Made by a program: the position numbers and the translations under genes. From positions 3,162,001 through 3,226,000 of the forward strand of contig NZ_CP040442.1 in NCBI RefSeq assembly GCF_015191005.1: DNA of 64,000 bases. The letters are read 5' to 3'. The stretch comes from Kaistella flava (ex Peng et al. 2021). GTDB lineage: Bacteria > Bacteroidota > Bacteroidia > Flavobacteriales > Weeksellaceae. Positions within the stretch are counted from its first letter, which is position 1. Each line of letters begins with the position of its first letter. The notes beneath the pieces are model-generated. The model made no database searches. It was not told the DNA's origin and saw only the letters and a list, made by a program, of their open reading frames with translations. This document shows positions 18,153 to 27,194 of this stretch, piece by piece.

Positions 18153-19487
18153 ATGAATCACCAACCGGTTGAAGGATTTTCTAAACTCTCAAAGCAAAGA
18201 AAAATAGATTGGCTCATCAAAGAATATCTGAGTGAAGACCGCAGTTACGAACAGGTTCTTCAACAATATTGGAATGGCGATCACACGTTGCAAAAACTCC
18301 ACGAAGAATTTTCTGAAAATACAATTTCCAACTTTTATATGCCTTATGGAATTGCTCCTAATTTCCTCATTGACGGGAAATTATTGGCGTTACCAATGGC
18401 GGTAGAAGAAAGTTCAGTTGTTGCAGCAGCTTCTAAAGCAGCGAAGTTCTGGATTGATAAAGGAGGTTTCAAGACAACGATTATTAACACCAAGAAATTA
18501 GGCCATACCCATTTTGTGATGGATGTTGAGCCTCATAAATTGCAGCATTTCTTTAATTTTAAATTAAAGAAAAAATTATTTGAAGCAACTGAAGCGATAA
18601 CGAATAATATGCGGAATCGTGGTGGAGGAATTTTAAATATTAGATTGATCGACAAAACTGCTGATTTAGAAAATTACTTTCAGTTGAAAGCGAGTTTCGA
18701 TACCGTAGATTCTATGGGCGCGAACTTCATTAATTCTTGTTTGGAACAGTTTGGAAAAACGTTGAAAGAAGAAGTTGAAAAAGAAGAGAGTTTTACTCAG
18801 GAAGAAAAAGACTCATTGCAAATTGTGATGAATATTCTTTCGAATTTTACGCCAGATTGTATTGTGAGAGCCGAAGTTTCTTGTAAAATTGAAGACTTAA
18901 AAGACGACAGCGGAATTTCTAATGAAGAATTCGCAACCAAGTTTAAACGTGCTGTTACGATTGCCGAAATCGAACCTTTCCGTGCGACCACGCATAATAA
19001 AGGAATTATGAACGGCATCGATGCTGTCGTAATTGCGACTGGAAACGATTTCCGTGCAACGGCAGCTTGTGCTCATGCTTATGCAGCAAAAGATGGAACG
19101 TATTCAAGTTTGACTCATTGTACAATTGATAACGGGATTTTTAGATTCTGGATTGATTTGCCAATTTCAGTGGGCGTTGTTGGAGGTTTAACCAATCTTC
19201 ATCCACTCGTTAAATTTTCTCTCGCATTATTAGGAAAGCCTTCCGCTCAGGAACTGATGAGTATTTTAGCCGTTTCTGGATTGGCGCAAAACTTTGGTGC
19301 GCTCCGTTCTTTGGTAACAACTGGAATTCAGAAAGGTCATATGAAAATGCACTTGTTCAATATCCTCAATCAATTAGGCGCAACTGAAGAAGAGAAAAAT
19401 CATTTTGTGGCTTACTTTAAAGACAAAACGGTAACGCACCACGAGGTGATTACTGAGTTTCATAAAATGAGAGCGCAATCTAATTAA
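18153..19487 (+). CDS. mvaA: hydroxymethylglutaryl-CoA reductase, class II (degradative type)
   Basis: Interconverts HMG-CoA and mevalonate. In flavobacteria the class II enzyme serves isoprenoid synthesis through the mevalonate pathway despite the degradative name. The 444 residues include the catalytic Glu region ENTISNFYMPYGIAPNF, the Lys in WIDKGGFKT, the Asp motif ATGNDFRATAACAHAYA and the C-terminal His segment IQKGHMKMHLFNI. No other mevalonate gene is adjacent. A VOC protein and small genes follow closely. Confidence 0.95.
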   Translation: MNHQPVEGFSKLSKQRKIDWLIKEYLSEDRSYEQVLQQYWNGDHTLQKLHEEFSENTISNFYMPYGIAPNFLIDGKLLALPMAVEESSVVAAASKAAKFWIDKGGFKTTIINTKKLGHTHFVMDVEPHKLQHFFNFKLKKKLFEATEAITNNMRNRGGGILNIRLIDKTADLENYFQLKASFDTVDSMGANFINSCLEQFGKTLKEEVEKEESFTQEEKDSLQIVMNILSNFTPDCIVRAEVSCKIEDLKDDSGISNEEFATKFKRAVTIAEIEPFRATTHNKGIMNGIDAVVIATGNDFRATAACAHAYAAKDGTYSSLTHCTIDNGIFRFWIDLPISVGVVGGLTNLHPLVKFSLALLGKPSAQELMSILAVSGLAQNFGALRSLVTTGIQKGHMKMHLFNILNQLGATEEEKNHFVAYFKDKTVTHHEVITEFHKMRAQSN

Positions 19488-19501
19488 TAGAATAATTTGC
19501 C

Positions 19502-19876
19502 ATGAAAAAAGTAACAGGAATCGGCGGTGTTTTCTTTAAAGCAAAAGATCCGCAAAAACTTAATGAGTGGTATAAAACTCATCTCGGTTTTGATACGAAT
19601 GATTACGGAGCCACCTTTTCTTGGAAAGAAGAAGACTCTTCGAAATCGGGTTCAACTCAGTGGAGTGCTTTTGCTGAAGACACCAAATATTTTGAACCTT
19701 CAACAAAAGACTTTATGATTAATTATCGGGTTGCAGATATAGAAGCGCTGGTTGTTGAGCTTGAAAAAGAAGGTGTTACTATTTTAGATAAAATTGAAGA
19801 ATTCGATTACGGAAAGTTTATTCATATTCTTGATGTCGAAGGAAATAAAATAGAATTGTGGGAACCGAAAGGATAA
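19502..19876 (+). CDS. VOC-superfamily (glyoxalase-like) protein
   Basis: A 124-residue vicinal-oxygen-chelate fold protein with paired beta-alpha-beta-beta-beta halves: GIGGVFFKAKDPQKLNEWY at the start and MINYRVADIEALVVELEKEG for the second half. It ends in KIELWEPKG, whose Glu is the usual metal ligand. The substrate is unknown. It starts 14 bases after mvaA and is probably co-transcribed. Confidence 0.88.
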   Translation: MKKVTGIGGVFFKAKDPQKLNEWYKTHLGFDTNDYGATFSWKEEDSSKSGSTQWSAFAEDTKYFEPSTKDFMINYRVADIEALVVELEKEGVTILDKIEEFDYGKFIHILDVEGNKIELWEPKG

Positions 19877-19886
19877 AATAAAAAAT

Positions 19887-20057
19887 ATGTTTCAACTCTT
19901 TTTAGGACTTTTAATTTTAATATTTGGGATTTTTCTTAAAGTCACCAAAGATCCAGGATTCGAGAAATCAAAGAAATTCTCTTGGATGTTTATTGCCATT
20001 GGAATATTGTCGATCATCGGGAAATTAGTGATCAATTATCAAACAGGAAAATTATAA
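19887..20057 (+). CDS. small membrane protein, 56 aa
   Basis: A short frame beginning MFQLFLGLLILIFGIFLK with two hydrophobic segments (about residues 1-18 and 32-48) separated by a Lys-rich loop (KDPGFEKSKKF). It starts 10 bases after the VOC gene on the same strand, so it is plausibly the third gene of that unit. It has no known function. Confidence 0.6.
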   Translation: MFQLFLGLLILIFGIFLKVTKDPGFEKSKKFSWMFIAIGILSIIGKLVINYQTGKL

Positions 20058-20145
20058 AATGAAATCGCCAGTAACATCCTTCGCAAAAAAAACACAGTTG
20101 AAGATTGGCGATTACAGATGATATTTAAAATATAAATAGATACTT

Positions 20146-20532
20146 ATGAAAAATACGACATTAATAATCGGAGCCATTTACGGATTGGTTTCTGTTATTT
20201 TAGGAGCGTTCGGCGCACATGCTTTAAAGAAGGTTTTATCAATTGATAAACTTGCAAGTTTTGAAACTGGTGTGAAATATCAAATGTATTCCGCACTTTT
20301 TTTATTGATCGTGGGCTATATTTTAAAATTTGAAACGCCTTCAGAAAAATGGATTTCAATTTTAATGATTGCCGGAACTTTTCTATTTTCTGTCAGTATT
20401 TATTTATTGGCTTTTAGTGAAGTGGCTTCGATTCCTTCAAAAGCGATTGGGCCAATTACGCCGCTTGGAGGATTGTTAATGATTATTTCCTGGGCGATGC
20501 TAATTTTCTATTTTGTCAAAGCGAAGTTTTAG
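20146..20532 (+). CDS. DUF423-family membrane protein
   Basis: A 128-residue protein with four predicted transmembrane helices. The family hallmark GAFGAHALKK is near residue 22, followed by FETGVKYQMYSALFLL. It is homologous in layout to E. coli YgdD; function is unknown. The upstream 88 bases hold a loose inverted repeat (AATCGCCA with TGGCGATT) of uncertain meaning. Confidence 0.9.
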   Translation: MKNTTLIIGAIYGLVSVILGAFGAHALKKVLSIDKLASFETGVKYQMYSALFLLIVGYILKFETPSEKWISILMIAGTFLFSVSIYLLAFSEVASIPSKAIGPITPLGGLLMIISWAMLIFYFVKAKF

Positions 20533-20580
20533 AAGTAGGGTTTATCACCCAACATCCATCATCAAACATCCAACTAAAAA

Positions 20581-20841
20581 ATGTTCTTCTTCATCTTCGG
20601 ACTCAATAAAAAACCAGTCGGTAAAGAACAGCGCAAAATCATGAAAAATGGTTTTGAGGTCAATGCGATTATTACGGTTTATAAAAATTATTTTGAACTC
20701 TTTTTCATTCCATTAATTCCGCTGGGTAAAAAGTACAGCATTTACATTCCACATTCAGATGAGTATTTTGAACAGGGAATGTTTTCTAAAATGCCCGCTG
20801 AATATTTAGAAATCTGCAAAGAAGTCGGTAGAAAGTATTAA
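20581..20841 (+). CDS. small protein resembling zinc-ribbon_15 family but lacking its cysteines
   Basis: The 86 residues begin MFFFIFGLNKKPVG and contain YFELFFIPLIPLGKKY. This matches the layout of small zinc-ribbon proteins that read MFFIFG, then C..C, then a FFIPL.PLG stretch. Here the CXXC pairs are absent; the only Cys is near the C-terminus (LEICKEVG), so zinc binding is unlikely. It starts 48 bases after the DUF423 gene and 3 bases before the transporter gene. Confidence 0.6.
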   Translation: MFFFIFGLNKKPVGKEQRKIMKNGFEVNAIITVYKNYFELFFIPLIPLGKKYSIYIPHSDEYFEQGMFSKMPAEYLEICKEVGRKY

Positions 20842-20844
20842 AAA

Positions 20845-21711
20845 ATGACAAAGCCTAGAATTGCATTATTCCTTGGGATTTTGTGTATCTCCATTTTCCC
20901 CGTAATCGTTCGGATGAATCTTACATCGGGATTAATTTCTGCGTTTTACAGAATGGCAATTGCGACGGCGATTATTTTGCCTTTTGCCATTTATAAGAAA
21001 AAGTTGTATTTAGAAAATTATAAAACACTTTTGCCAATCGCTGTTTGTGGAATTTTATTTGCCTCAGATATTGCAGTCTGGAATATTTCAATTCAGCATT
21101 CATCAGCAACGCAAGCGACTTTATTGACTAATTTGTCGCCCATTTGGGTCGGCGTTTTTTCCTTTATCTTTTTGAGTTATCGGCCACGGAAAAGTTTCTG
21201 GCTGGGAACTTTAGTTGCCTTAATAGGAATGATGACTTTTGTCGGAATCGATACTATTTTAGAGTTAAAATTAGACACGGCTTTCTTCCTCGGAATTCTT
21301 TCCGGAGTATTGTACGCACTTTATATTTTGACGAGCAAGAAACTTTTAGCCAAATTAGAAGTCATTACTTTTATTACGTATAGTATGGTTTTCAGTACGA
21401 TTTTTCTGTTCCTTATTAATATGTATTTCGGTGAACATTTTTTCGGCTTTTCAAACAAGGCCTGGCTTTCACTTTTGACTCAAGGAATTGTTTGTCAGTT
21501 AATCGCATGGTTGCTGATTAGTTATTCAACTCAAAATATGCGTGCGACTCGAGTTTCGTTAAGTCTTTTGAGTCAAGCGATATTTGCGACAATTTTGGCT
21601 GCGATTTTTTTGAATGAAAAAATAACAGTGGTACAGATGGTTGGCAGTGTGATTATATTAGCAGGAATTGCAACTACCTTTTATGATAAAAATTCAATAA
21701 AGAATTTATAA
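20845..21711 (+). CDS. DMT-superfamily transporter (EamA domains)
   Basis: A 288-residue inner-membrane protein with about ten transmembrane helices in two EamA repeats. The first contains SAFYRMAIATAIILPF and ISIQHSSATQATLLTNLSPIW; the second contains SLLSQAIFATILAAIFLNEK. Such proteins export metabolites or amino acids; the substrate is unknown. It follows the 86-aa gene by 3 bases, so it is the end of the 20.1-21.7 kb unit. Confidence 0.9.
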   Translation: MTKPRIALFLGILCISIFPVIVRMNLTSGLISAFYRMAIATAIILPFAIYKKKLYLENYKTLLPIAVCGILFASDIAVWNISIQHSSATQATLLTNLSPIWVGVFSFIFLSYRPRKSFWLGTLVALIGMMTFVGIDTILELKLDTAFFLGILSGVLYALYILTSKKLLAKLEVITFITYSMVFSTIFLFLINMYFGEHFFGFSNKAWLSLLTQGIVCQLIAWLLISYSTQNMRATRVSLSLLSQAIFATILAAIFLNEKITVVQMVGSVIILAGIATTFYDKNSIKNL

Positions 21712-22033
21712 TTTATATTGAAAGTAAATAAGTGTTTCCAGTAGAGAATGATTAATTTCAGCTTTTAATGAATTGAAATTATAGTCGTTCGGTTTAAAAT
21801 GTTTAAAAATATTGTAATTGGATTGCTATAAATGACCGTTATAACAGCATGTTAATTCCGAGTAATTGAAAAAATACATGTTTGGATTTAGTGATCTACT
21901 CTAATTTAATTCTGAAAAATCACAAGTTGAAAATGTATTATCAATGCGACTTGCTCGACCCTATTTAATAATATTTAAATTGCTACTTGCCTTATTCATA
22001 TTAAATATCTATTTTTGTTAAAAATATTACAAT
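21712..22033. other. 322-base intergenic region with azurin promoter
   Basis: AT-rich, no gene or terminator clearly seen. The right end carries a good promoter for the azurin gene (21987-22017). Confidence 0.6.
21987..22017 (+). promoter_or_regulatory. promoter of azurin gene
   Basis: TTG (21987-21989), 20-base spacer, TATTTTTG (22010-22017), an exact TAnnTTTG match. The start codon is at 22034, giving a leader of only about 12 bases. Confidence 0.75.
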
Positions 22034-22564
22034 ATGAAATATTCAAAAATCAAATCTGTTCTAGCGTTATTAGCAATTAGCAGTGCGCTTTTAATTTCTT
22101 GTAACAAAACTGAAAAAAGTGAAGCGGTAACTGAAGCTCCTGTAGAGACTGTTGCCACTGATAATGTTGCCAATGATGCTGCGAAGCAAGACACGATCAA
22201 GATCACATTAAATGGTAATGATAAGATGCAGTACGATCTTTCAGAAATCGATGTTTATACAGGTCAAACTGTTGTTCTGACTTTAAACCACACTGGAACA
22301 ATGCCAGCTGCATCTATGGGACATAACTTTGTGCTTTTGAAAAAAGGTACTGATCTCGAGAAATTCGAAGCAGAGGCAGCGAAAGCCCAGAAAGATGGGT
22401 ATATTCCAACTGATACAAGCGAAATTATCGCACATACCAAATTACTTGGTGGTGGAGAATCTGACACGATAACTTTCCAGGCTCCCGAAAAAGGAACTTA
22501 TGATTTCATGTGTTCTTTCCCAGGACATTATTCCGTGATGAAAGGGAAATTTAATGTGAAATAA
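22034..22564 (+). CDS. azurin, lipid-anchored blue copper protein
   Basis: Electron-transfer cupredoxin of the periplasm. The 176 residues start with a lipoprotein signal (LLISCNKTEKSE), an acidic/Ala-rich linker to about residue 55, then the azurin fold. Type 1 copper ligands are visible: His in MGHNFVLL, then Cys, His and Met in FMCSFPGHYSVMKG. It opens a run of copper-related genes ending with the multicopper oxidase and has its own promoter and terminator. Confidence 0.93.
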   Translation: MKYSKIKSVLALLAISSALLISCNKTEKSEAVTEAPVETVATDNVANDAAKQDTIKITLNGNDKMQYDLSEIDVYTGQTVVLTLNHTGTMPAASMGHNFVLLKKGTDLEKFEAEAAKAQKDGYIPTDTSEIIAHTKLLGGGESDTITFQAPEKGTYDFMCSFPGHYSVMKGKFNVK

Positions 22565-22592
22565 TTTTCGAGTTATGATTTCTTGTTAATTC

Positions 22593-22637
22593 AAACAAAA
22601 GGGTTGGTATTGTTACTGATCCTTTTGTTTTTTATTT
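22593..22637 (+). terminator. terminator of azurin gene
   Basis: Perfect 10-bp stem (22593-22602 with 22621-22630), 18-base loop, then a T-run. It precedes the HYC_CC_PP gene. Confidence 0.75.
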
Positions 22638-22664
22638 CGTAATTTTGTCCTTAATATCAATCAA

Positions 22665-23036
22665 TTGAAAAAATTCTTAGCCATAATGTTTACCGTTTTC
22701 TATTTCGGATTTTCTTCCGGAATGGTTTACAATGTGCATTATTGTTTGGATCAAATTTTTGTTTCTTCTGCCAGTAAAACCTGTGATCTTTGCAGCACCG
22801 ACAAAGAGAAAGATTGTTGTAAAAGTGAACTCAAGATTTTAAAAACTGATGTTGCTGCAAAAGCAGATGTTTCATTTGTTGCAGATGCTCCAATAGTTGC
22901 AGTTCTTCCGAGAGAATTTTTCGCGAATTTTATAACGCCCGTTCTAGAGCGTAATAATTTTTCAATTCAAATCAAAGCACCGCCAGACAAAGCGGAACTT
23001 CCTTTATTTATTTCATACTGTAATTTTAGAATTTAG
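22665..23036 (+). CDS. HYC_CC_PP-family small Cys protein
   Basis: A 123-residue exported protein whose start codon appears to be TTG (reads as KKFLAIMFTVFYF). The three name-giving motifs are visible: HYC in NVHYCLDQIF, CC in KDCCKSELK and PP in KAPPDKAEL; an extra CDLC motif lies between the first two. Its place among copper genes suggests metal handling or sensing at the envelope, but no activity is known. A TAATTTTG promoter element sits at 22640-22647. Confidence 0.85.
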   Translation: MKKFLAIMFTVFYFGFSSGMVYNVHYCLDQIFVSSASKTCDLCSTDKEKDCCKSELKILKTDVAAKADVSFVADAPIVAVLPREFFANFITPVLERNNFSIQIKAPPDKAELPLFISYCNFRI

Positions 23037-23130
23037 AATAGTATATCATTTTTCAATTGAAGAATGATGATTAACGGTGTCCAAATATTTTTTGGACTTT
23101 CCCTATTTAAAACAATCTAAATTTATTACA

Positions 23131-23601
23131 ATGAAAAAATTAATTTTCACAACTCTGTTTTCAGTATTTACAGTTTTAACTTTATCAGCGCAAAAAAGTG
23201 ATGCCTCAATTACGAAATTGTATCAAAATTATTTGTCAATTAAAACTGCTTTGGCCACAGACAATTCTGATGAGGCCTCAAAAGCCGCTGATGCTTTTGT
23301 CAAATCTGCCTCAATGGTAGATTTCAAAGTTTTCTCTGAAGGGAATCTAGATCTTCTACGAAAAGATGCAAGTAAAATTGCGGAGAGCAGAAGTATTGAA
23401 ACGCAGAGAGCATCCTTTAATGGTCTTTCTAGAAATATGATTTCACTGACGCAAAAATTTAAACTTTCTGATAAGCCGGTATTTGTGCAATATTGTCCAA
23501 TGGCAGAAGCAAGTTGGTTAAGTGCAGAAAAGGAAATCAAAAATCCTTACTACGGAAAGTCAATGCTTACTTGTGGAAGCGTGAAATCTGAAATTAAATA
23601 A
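23131..23601 (+). CDS. DUF3347-domain secreted protein (copper-associated)
   Basis: A 156-residue protein with a signal peptide (MKKLIFTTLFSVFTVLTLSA, then QKSD). A longer frame is open from 23077, but the ATG at 23131 gives the signal peptide, so it is chosen as start. A helical DUF3347 domain follows. Near its end is YCPMAEASWLSAEKEIKNPY with a later CGS motif, a Cys/Met site typical of copper efflux-associated proteins. It lies 13 bases upstream of the multicopper oxidase gene and is probably co-transcribed. Confidence 0.85.
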   Translation: MKKLIFTTLFSVFTVLTLSAQKSDASITKLYQNYLSIKTALATDNSDEASKAADAFVKSASMVDFKVFSEGNLDLLRKDASKIAESRSIETQRASFNGLSRNMISLTQKFKLSDKPVFVQYCPMAEASWLSAEKEIKNPYYGKSMLTCGSVKSEIK

Positions 23602-23614
23602 AACAGATTTCACA

Positions 23615-26032
23615 ATGAAAAGTAAAGTGCCCAACTTTTTGAAATTTTGTACGTTACTGTTTCTTGTAGTTGCGGTTCAGGGATTTTCTCAGGACCATAA
23701 AATACACGATTCTAAAACGAAAGATGCAAAAGACGATGCTACGGGAAAATTATCCTTTGGCGGAAAAACAGTTCGTTATGATCTATTTGTAAAAGATACC
23801 GTTGTTAATTTTACCGGAAAACCAGCCAGAGCAATTGCCACTAACGGAAAATTGCAGGCGCCTACTTTGTATTTTACAGAAGGTGACACCGCCGAAATTT
23901 ACCTGCATAATCAATTGAATGAAAATGCTGGTTTGCATTGGCATGGTGTGATTTTACCGAACGAAATGGATGGTGTTCCATATTTGACTACTAAAGAAGT
24001 AAAGCCCGGCGAAACCCATTTATATAAATTCAGAATCTCGCAGAACGGAACATATTGGTATCATTCTCATGAGGGAACTCAGGAACAGATAGGAATGAAC
24101 GGAATATTGGTTTTCAAGAAAAGAGAAAGTCAGCCCAATAAGAAATTCGATGCCGATATTCCTGTACTACTAGGAGAATGGACAAACGAAAACCCAAAGC
24201 AGATCATGCGGAGATTGCACATGGATCAGGGAGATTGGTGGGCAATAAAGAAAGGAACAGTTCAGAGTTATTCCGAAGCCATTGCAAAAGGACATTTCGG
24301 GACAAAGCTTTTAAATGAATGGAAACGTATGGAAGCTATGGATGTAAGTGATGTTTACTATAATAATTTTCTAATCAATGGCGCCGTTTCTTCTGATTAT
24401 AAGAATCTAAAAGCAGGTGACAAAGTCCATCTTCGTGTTGCCAACGGAGGATCTTCCTCTTATTTCTGGTTAAATTATGGTGGCGGAAAAATCACCGTCA
24501 TTGGTAATGATGGTAATGAAGTGGAGCCAGTGGAAGTTGATCGCTTAATTGTCGGAGTTTCTGAAACCTATGATATTGAAGTTACGATACCGGAAAATAA
24601 AAGTTTTGAATTCCGTTCTACGTCAGAAGACAGACAAGGTCATGCTTCTTTATGGTTAGGAACCGGCGAGAGAGTAGAAGCGCCAAACCTGCCTAAGTTG
24701 ATGTTGTTTGAAGGAATGAAAATGATGAATGGCATGATGAAGATGAGTGGTGATATGAAACCGATGAATATGACGATGGGCAATCAGATGATGGATATGA
24801 ATGAAGTAATGTATCCAGAAATTCCTGAAAGCCAAAGAATGCATACCATGAAACATATGAATGAAATGATGAGCATGAAAGAGAAATCTTCGGAGATGAA
24901 CCTGCCTGCCGGACGCACAGGAATGGATCACAGCACAATGAAGTTGGATTCTGAAAAGGGAATGGACCATAGTGATAAGGACATGAAGATGGATCACAGC
25001 ATGCATGATATGACTTCGTCAAAACAAAAAAGCATTAAACGATTGAGTTATAATATGCTGAAGTCTCCATTTAAAACAATACTGCCAGAAGACAATGGAA
25101 AGGAATTGAAGTTTACGTTAGAAGGAAATATGCGGAATTACCTTTGGACTTTAGATAATAAAACGGTGGCTGAAAGCGATAAGATATTAATTAAAAAAGG
25201 GGAAGTCGTTCGAATTACAATGTATAATAATTCAATGATGCGCCACCCGATGCATCTTCACGGCCACGATTTCAGGTTAATTAATTCGAAAGGCGAATAT
25301 TCGCCGCTGAAAAATGTGGTCGATATGGCGCCGATGGAAACCAATACGATTGAGTTTGCAGCGAATCAAGATGGTGACTGGTTTTTTCACTGTCATATTC
25401 TCTATCACATGATGGCGGGAATGGGAAAGGTTTTCACTTACGAAAACTCGGCACCTAATCCACAAATCACAGATAAAGAAGCGTCTTATCGGAAATTTTT
25501 GCGCACCAATCAAATGATTAGTACCACCGCGATGTTGGATGTGGCTTCTAATAAATTACATTTTGAAAATATGACCATGCTTGGAGCAAGATGGATGAAT
25601 GTTAATCAACTCCATTCCAATTATGATTTTAGCCATTATGAAGGAAGTGTGAAAGTCGGGCGATTTCTTGGAAAATACCAGTGGGCAATGCCTTATATAG
25701 GTTTTAGAAGTAATAAAATGCATGATATGGCAAAATCGTGGTTTGGACAAAATGTAATACCCAAAAATCAAAATGTGGCCATCGCAGGGATTCGATATAT
25801 TCTTCCGTTTTTAGTTGTTGCCGATGCAAACATTGATCAAAATGGGAAAGTGCGTTTAGAATTAGGCCGGGAAGGAATTAAAATTTCACCCAGAATCCGC
25901 GGAAGTTTTGCGGTGAACTCTGATAAAGAATTTGACTTTGGTTTGAAATATATTCTGCAGAAATGGGTTTCTCTTTCAACGAACTATGATAGTGAATATG
26001 GTTTTGGCGCGGGCTTGACTTTCATGTATTAA
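23615..26032 (+). CDS. multicopper oxidase (CopA-like) with C-terminal barrel-like extension
   Basis: An 805-residue periplasmic or outer-membrane protein, probably oxidising or sequestering Cu(I). Signal peptide about 1-26. Copper sites are clear: LHWHGVILPNEMDG, YWYHSHEGTQEQ, HPMHLHGHDF and WFFHCHILYHMMAGMG. A Met/His/Asp-rich insert (about residues 365-470) resembles CopA metal-binding repeats. Beyond the last copper motif (about 600), some 165 residues form alternating beta-strand patterns ending GFGAGLTFMY. This looks like a CopB-type outer-membrane barrel fused to the oxidase. Length well beyond usual CopA (about 600) supports a fusion. Confidence 0.88.
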   Translation: MKSKVPNFLKFCTLLFLVVAVQGFSQDHKIHDSKTKDAKDDATGKLSFGGKTVRYDLFVKDTVVNFTGKPARAIATNGKLQAPTLYFTEGDTAEIYLHNQLNENAGLHWHGVILPNEMDGVPYLTTKEVKPGETHLYKFRISQNGTYWYHSHEGTQEQIGMNGILVFKKRESQPNKKFDADIPVLLGEWTNENPKQIMRRLHMDQGDWWAIKKGTVQSYSEAIAKGHFGTKLLNEWKRMEAMDVSDVYYNNFLINGAVSSDYKNLKAGDKVHLRVANGGSSSYFWLNYGGGKITVIGNDGNEVEPVEVDRLIVGVSETYDIEVTIPENKSFEFRSTSEDRQGHASLWLGTGERVEAPNLPKLMLFEGMKMMNGMMKMSGDMKPMNMTMGNQMMDMNEVMYPEIPESQRMHTMKHMNEMMSMKEKSSEMNLPAGRTGMDHSTMKLDSEKGMDHSDKDMKMDHSMHDMTSSKQKSIKRLSYNMLKSPFKTILPEDNGKELKFTLEGNMRNYLWTLDNKTVAESDKILIKKGEVVRITMYNNSMMRHPMHLHGHDFRLINSKGEYSPLKNVVDMAPMETNTIEFAANQDGDWFFHCHILYHMMAGMGKVFTYENSAPNPQITDKEASYRKFLRTNQMISTTAMLDVASNKLHFENMTMLGARWMNVNQLHSNYDFSHYEGSVKVGRFLGKYQWAMPYIGFRSNKMHDMAKSWFGQNVIPKNQNVAIAGIRYILPFLVVADANIDQNGKVRLELGREGIKISPRIRGSFAVNSDKEFDFGLKYILQKWVSLSTNYDSEYGFGAGLTFMY

Positions 26033-26060
26033 AGTGAAAACAGTATTCCTTATCTATTAG

Positions 26061-26099
26061 ATCCGTCTCATTTAAAAGTGGGACGGATTTTATTTTTTT
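26061..26099 (+). terminator. terminator of multicopper oxidase gene
   Basis: A 10-bp stem with one G-U pair (26061-26070 with 26079-26088), followed by T-rich sequence overlapping the end of the convergent psd gene. Confidence 0.8.
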
Positions 26100-27064
26100 A
26101 CAGCAATCCGTTCACCCATTTTTATTGTCGTTTCTAAACCTTTTGAAGTATTATTTAATAAGTCTTCATCAATTATAATTTTATCTTTTTCAAATAATAA
26201 AACTACGGTAGAACCACCAAATTTAAAATATCCTTTTTCTTCGCCTTTTTTAACTGTTGTGCCACTGTAAGTTTGAATCATGCTTCCGACCATTGTTGCA
26301 CCAACTTCTACCATAACGACATCGCCGAATAACGGACTTTTTATCACACCGTATTCTCTTTTGTTGAGCCAGAAAATTTCGGCTTTTTTACGAAGTGCCA
26401 GAGGATTTACGGAATAGTAATCGCCATTTATTTTTATATTTGAACTTCCTGTGATCCCGCTTACAGGGAAATGATATCGGTGATAGTCCGGCGGTGCAAG
26501 GCGGAAAACGATCATGGCTCCGTCTTCGTATTTTTTTGCTAATTCTGGATTGTTTAAAAAGGAGTTCACATTAAACCGAAAACCTTTGATGTAAAAATCA
26601 GCGTTATTAATATTTTCATAGGCTAAAATTTTCCCATCCGCTGGCGAGGCTACTGCGAGAGAGTCTGCAGCGATTGGTCTGGCTTCAGGTTTAAGTTTGC
26701 GAATAAAAAAGTCATTAAAACTGGTAAAGTTTTGTTTTTGTGCAATACTGAGATCAACGCCGTATTCTTTTACAAACGGCATTATTTTATCGGCAGAGGC
26801 AGGTTTTTCCATTGCATCGCCGTACAGAGAAGTGATGAGTTTTCGTTTTGCGATGGTCCATAAAGTCGCTTCGCCAACGGGATTATGATAAAGCCAATCC
26901 AGCCATTTTTCGCCGTAAACATTTTCAATTTGAATCTGTCCGGTTTCTCTGTCAACATATTTGATCGGTTTTTGGGCCGGAACCGGAAAAACAGCGAGCA
27001 CGAAAATAAGGGCTGAAATAAACCAGACGATCGTCCATTTTTTATTTGGTCTTTTAAATTTCAT
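26090..27064 (-). CDS. psd: phosphatidylserine decarboxylase
   Basis: Converts phosphatidylserine to phosphatidylethanolamine in the inner membrane. The proenzyme self-cleaves to give a pyruvoyl cofactor. The 324 residues have a membrane segment at the N-terminus (IVWFISALIFVLAVFPVP), then FNDFFIRKLKPEARPI, PADGKILAYE, FRLAPPDYHRYHFP (catalytic His) and the cleavage motif GGST within FKFGGSTVVLLFE. The gene is single and has its own promoter match. Confidence 0.93.
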   Translation of the reverse strand: MKFKRPNKKWTIVWFISALIFVLAVFPVPAQKPIKYVDRETGQIQIENVYGEKWLDWLYHNPVGEATLWTIAKRKLITSLYGDAMEKPASADKIMPFVKEYGVDLSIAQKQNFTSFNDFFIRKLKPEARPIAADSLAVASPADGKILAYENINNADFYIKGFRFNVNSFLNNPELAKKYEDGAMIVFRLAPPDYHRYHFPVSGITGSSNIKINGDYYSVNPLALRKKAEIFWLNKREYGVIKSPLFGDVVMVEVGATMVGSMIQTYSGTTVKKGEEKGYFKFGGSTVVLLFEKDKIIIDEDLLNNTSKGLETTIKMGERIAVKK

Positions 27065-27095
27065 TGTATTAAATTACTTGAAGATCAATTTTGTT

Positions 27096-27124
27096 CAAAT
27101 TTAAAGCTATTTTCTGTAAACAAA
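27096..27124 (-). promoter_or_regulatory. promoter of psd
   Basis: Minus strand: TTTG (27121-27124), 17-base spacer, TAAATTTG (27096-27103), 32 bases before the start codon. Confidence 0.65.
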
Positions 27125-27194
27125 ATATTCTCGTGTATAGATTAATTAATCAGATTACATTGGCTGGCAAATGAAGTAAAATAGACGAGTCTCC

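Noticed and set aside
24656..25022. Two His/Ser/Cys-rich minus-strand frames of over 100 codons
   Set aside because: They are the reverse of the Met/His/Asp-rich copper-binding insert of the multicopper oxidase; composition is explained by the sense strand.
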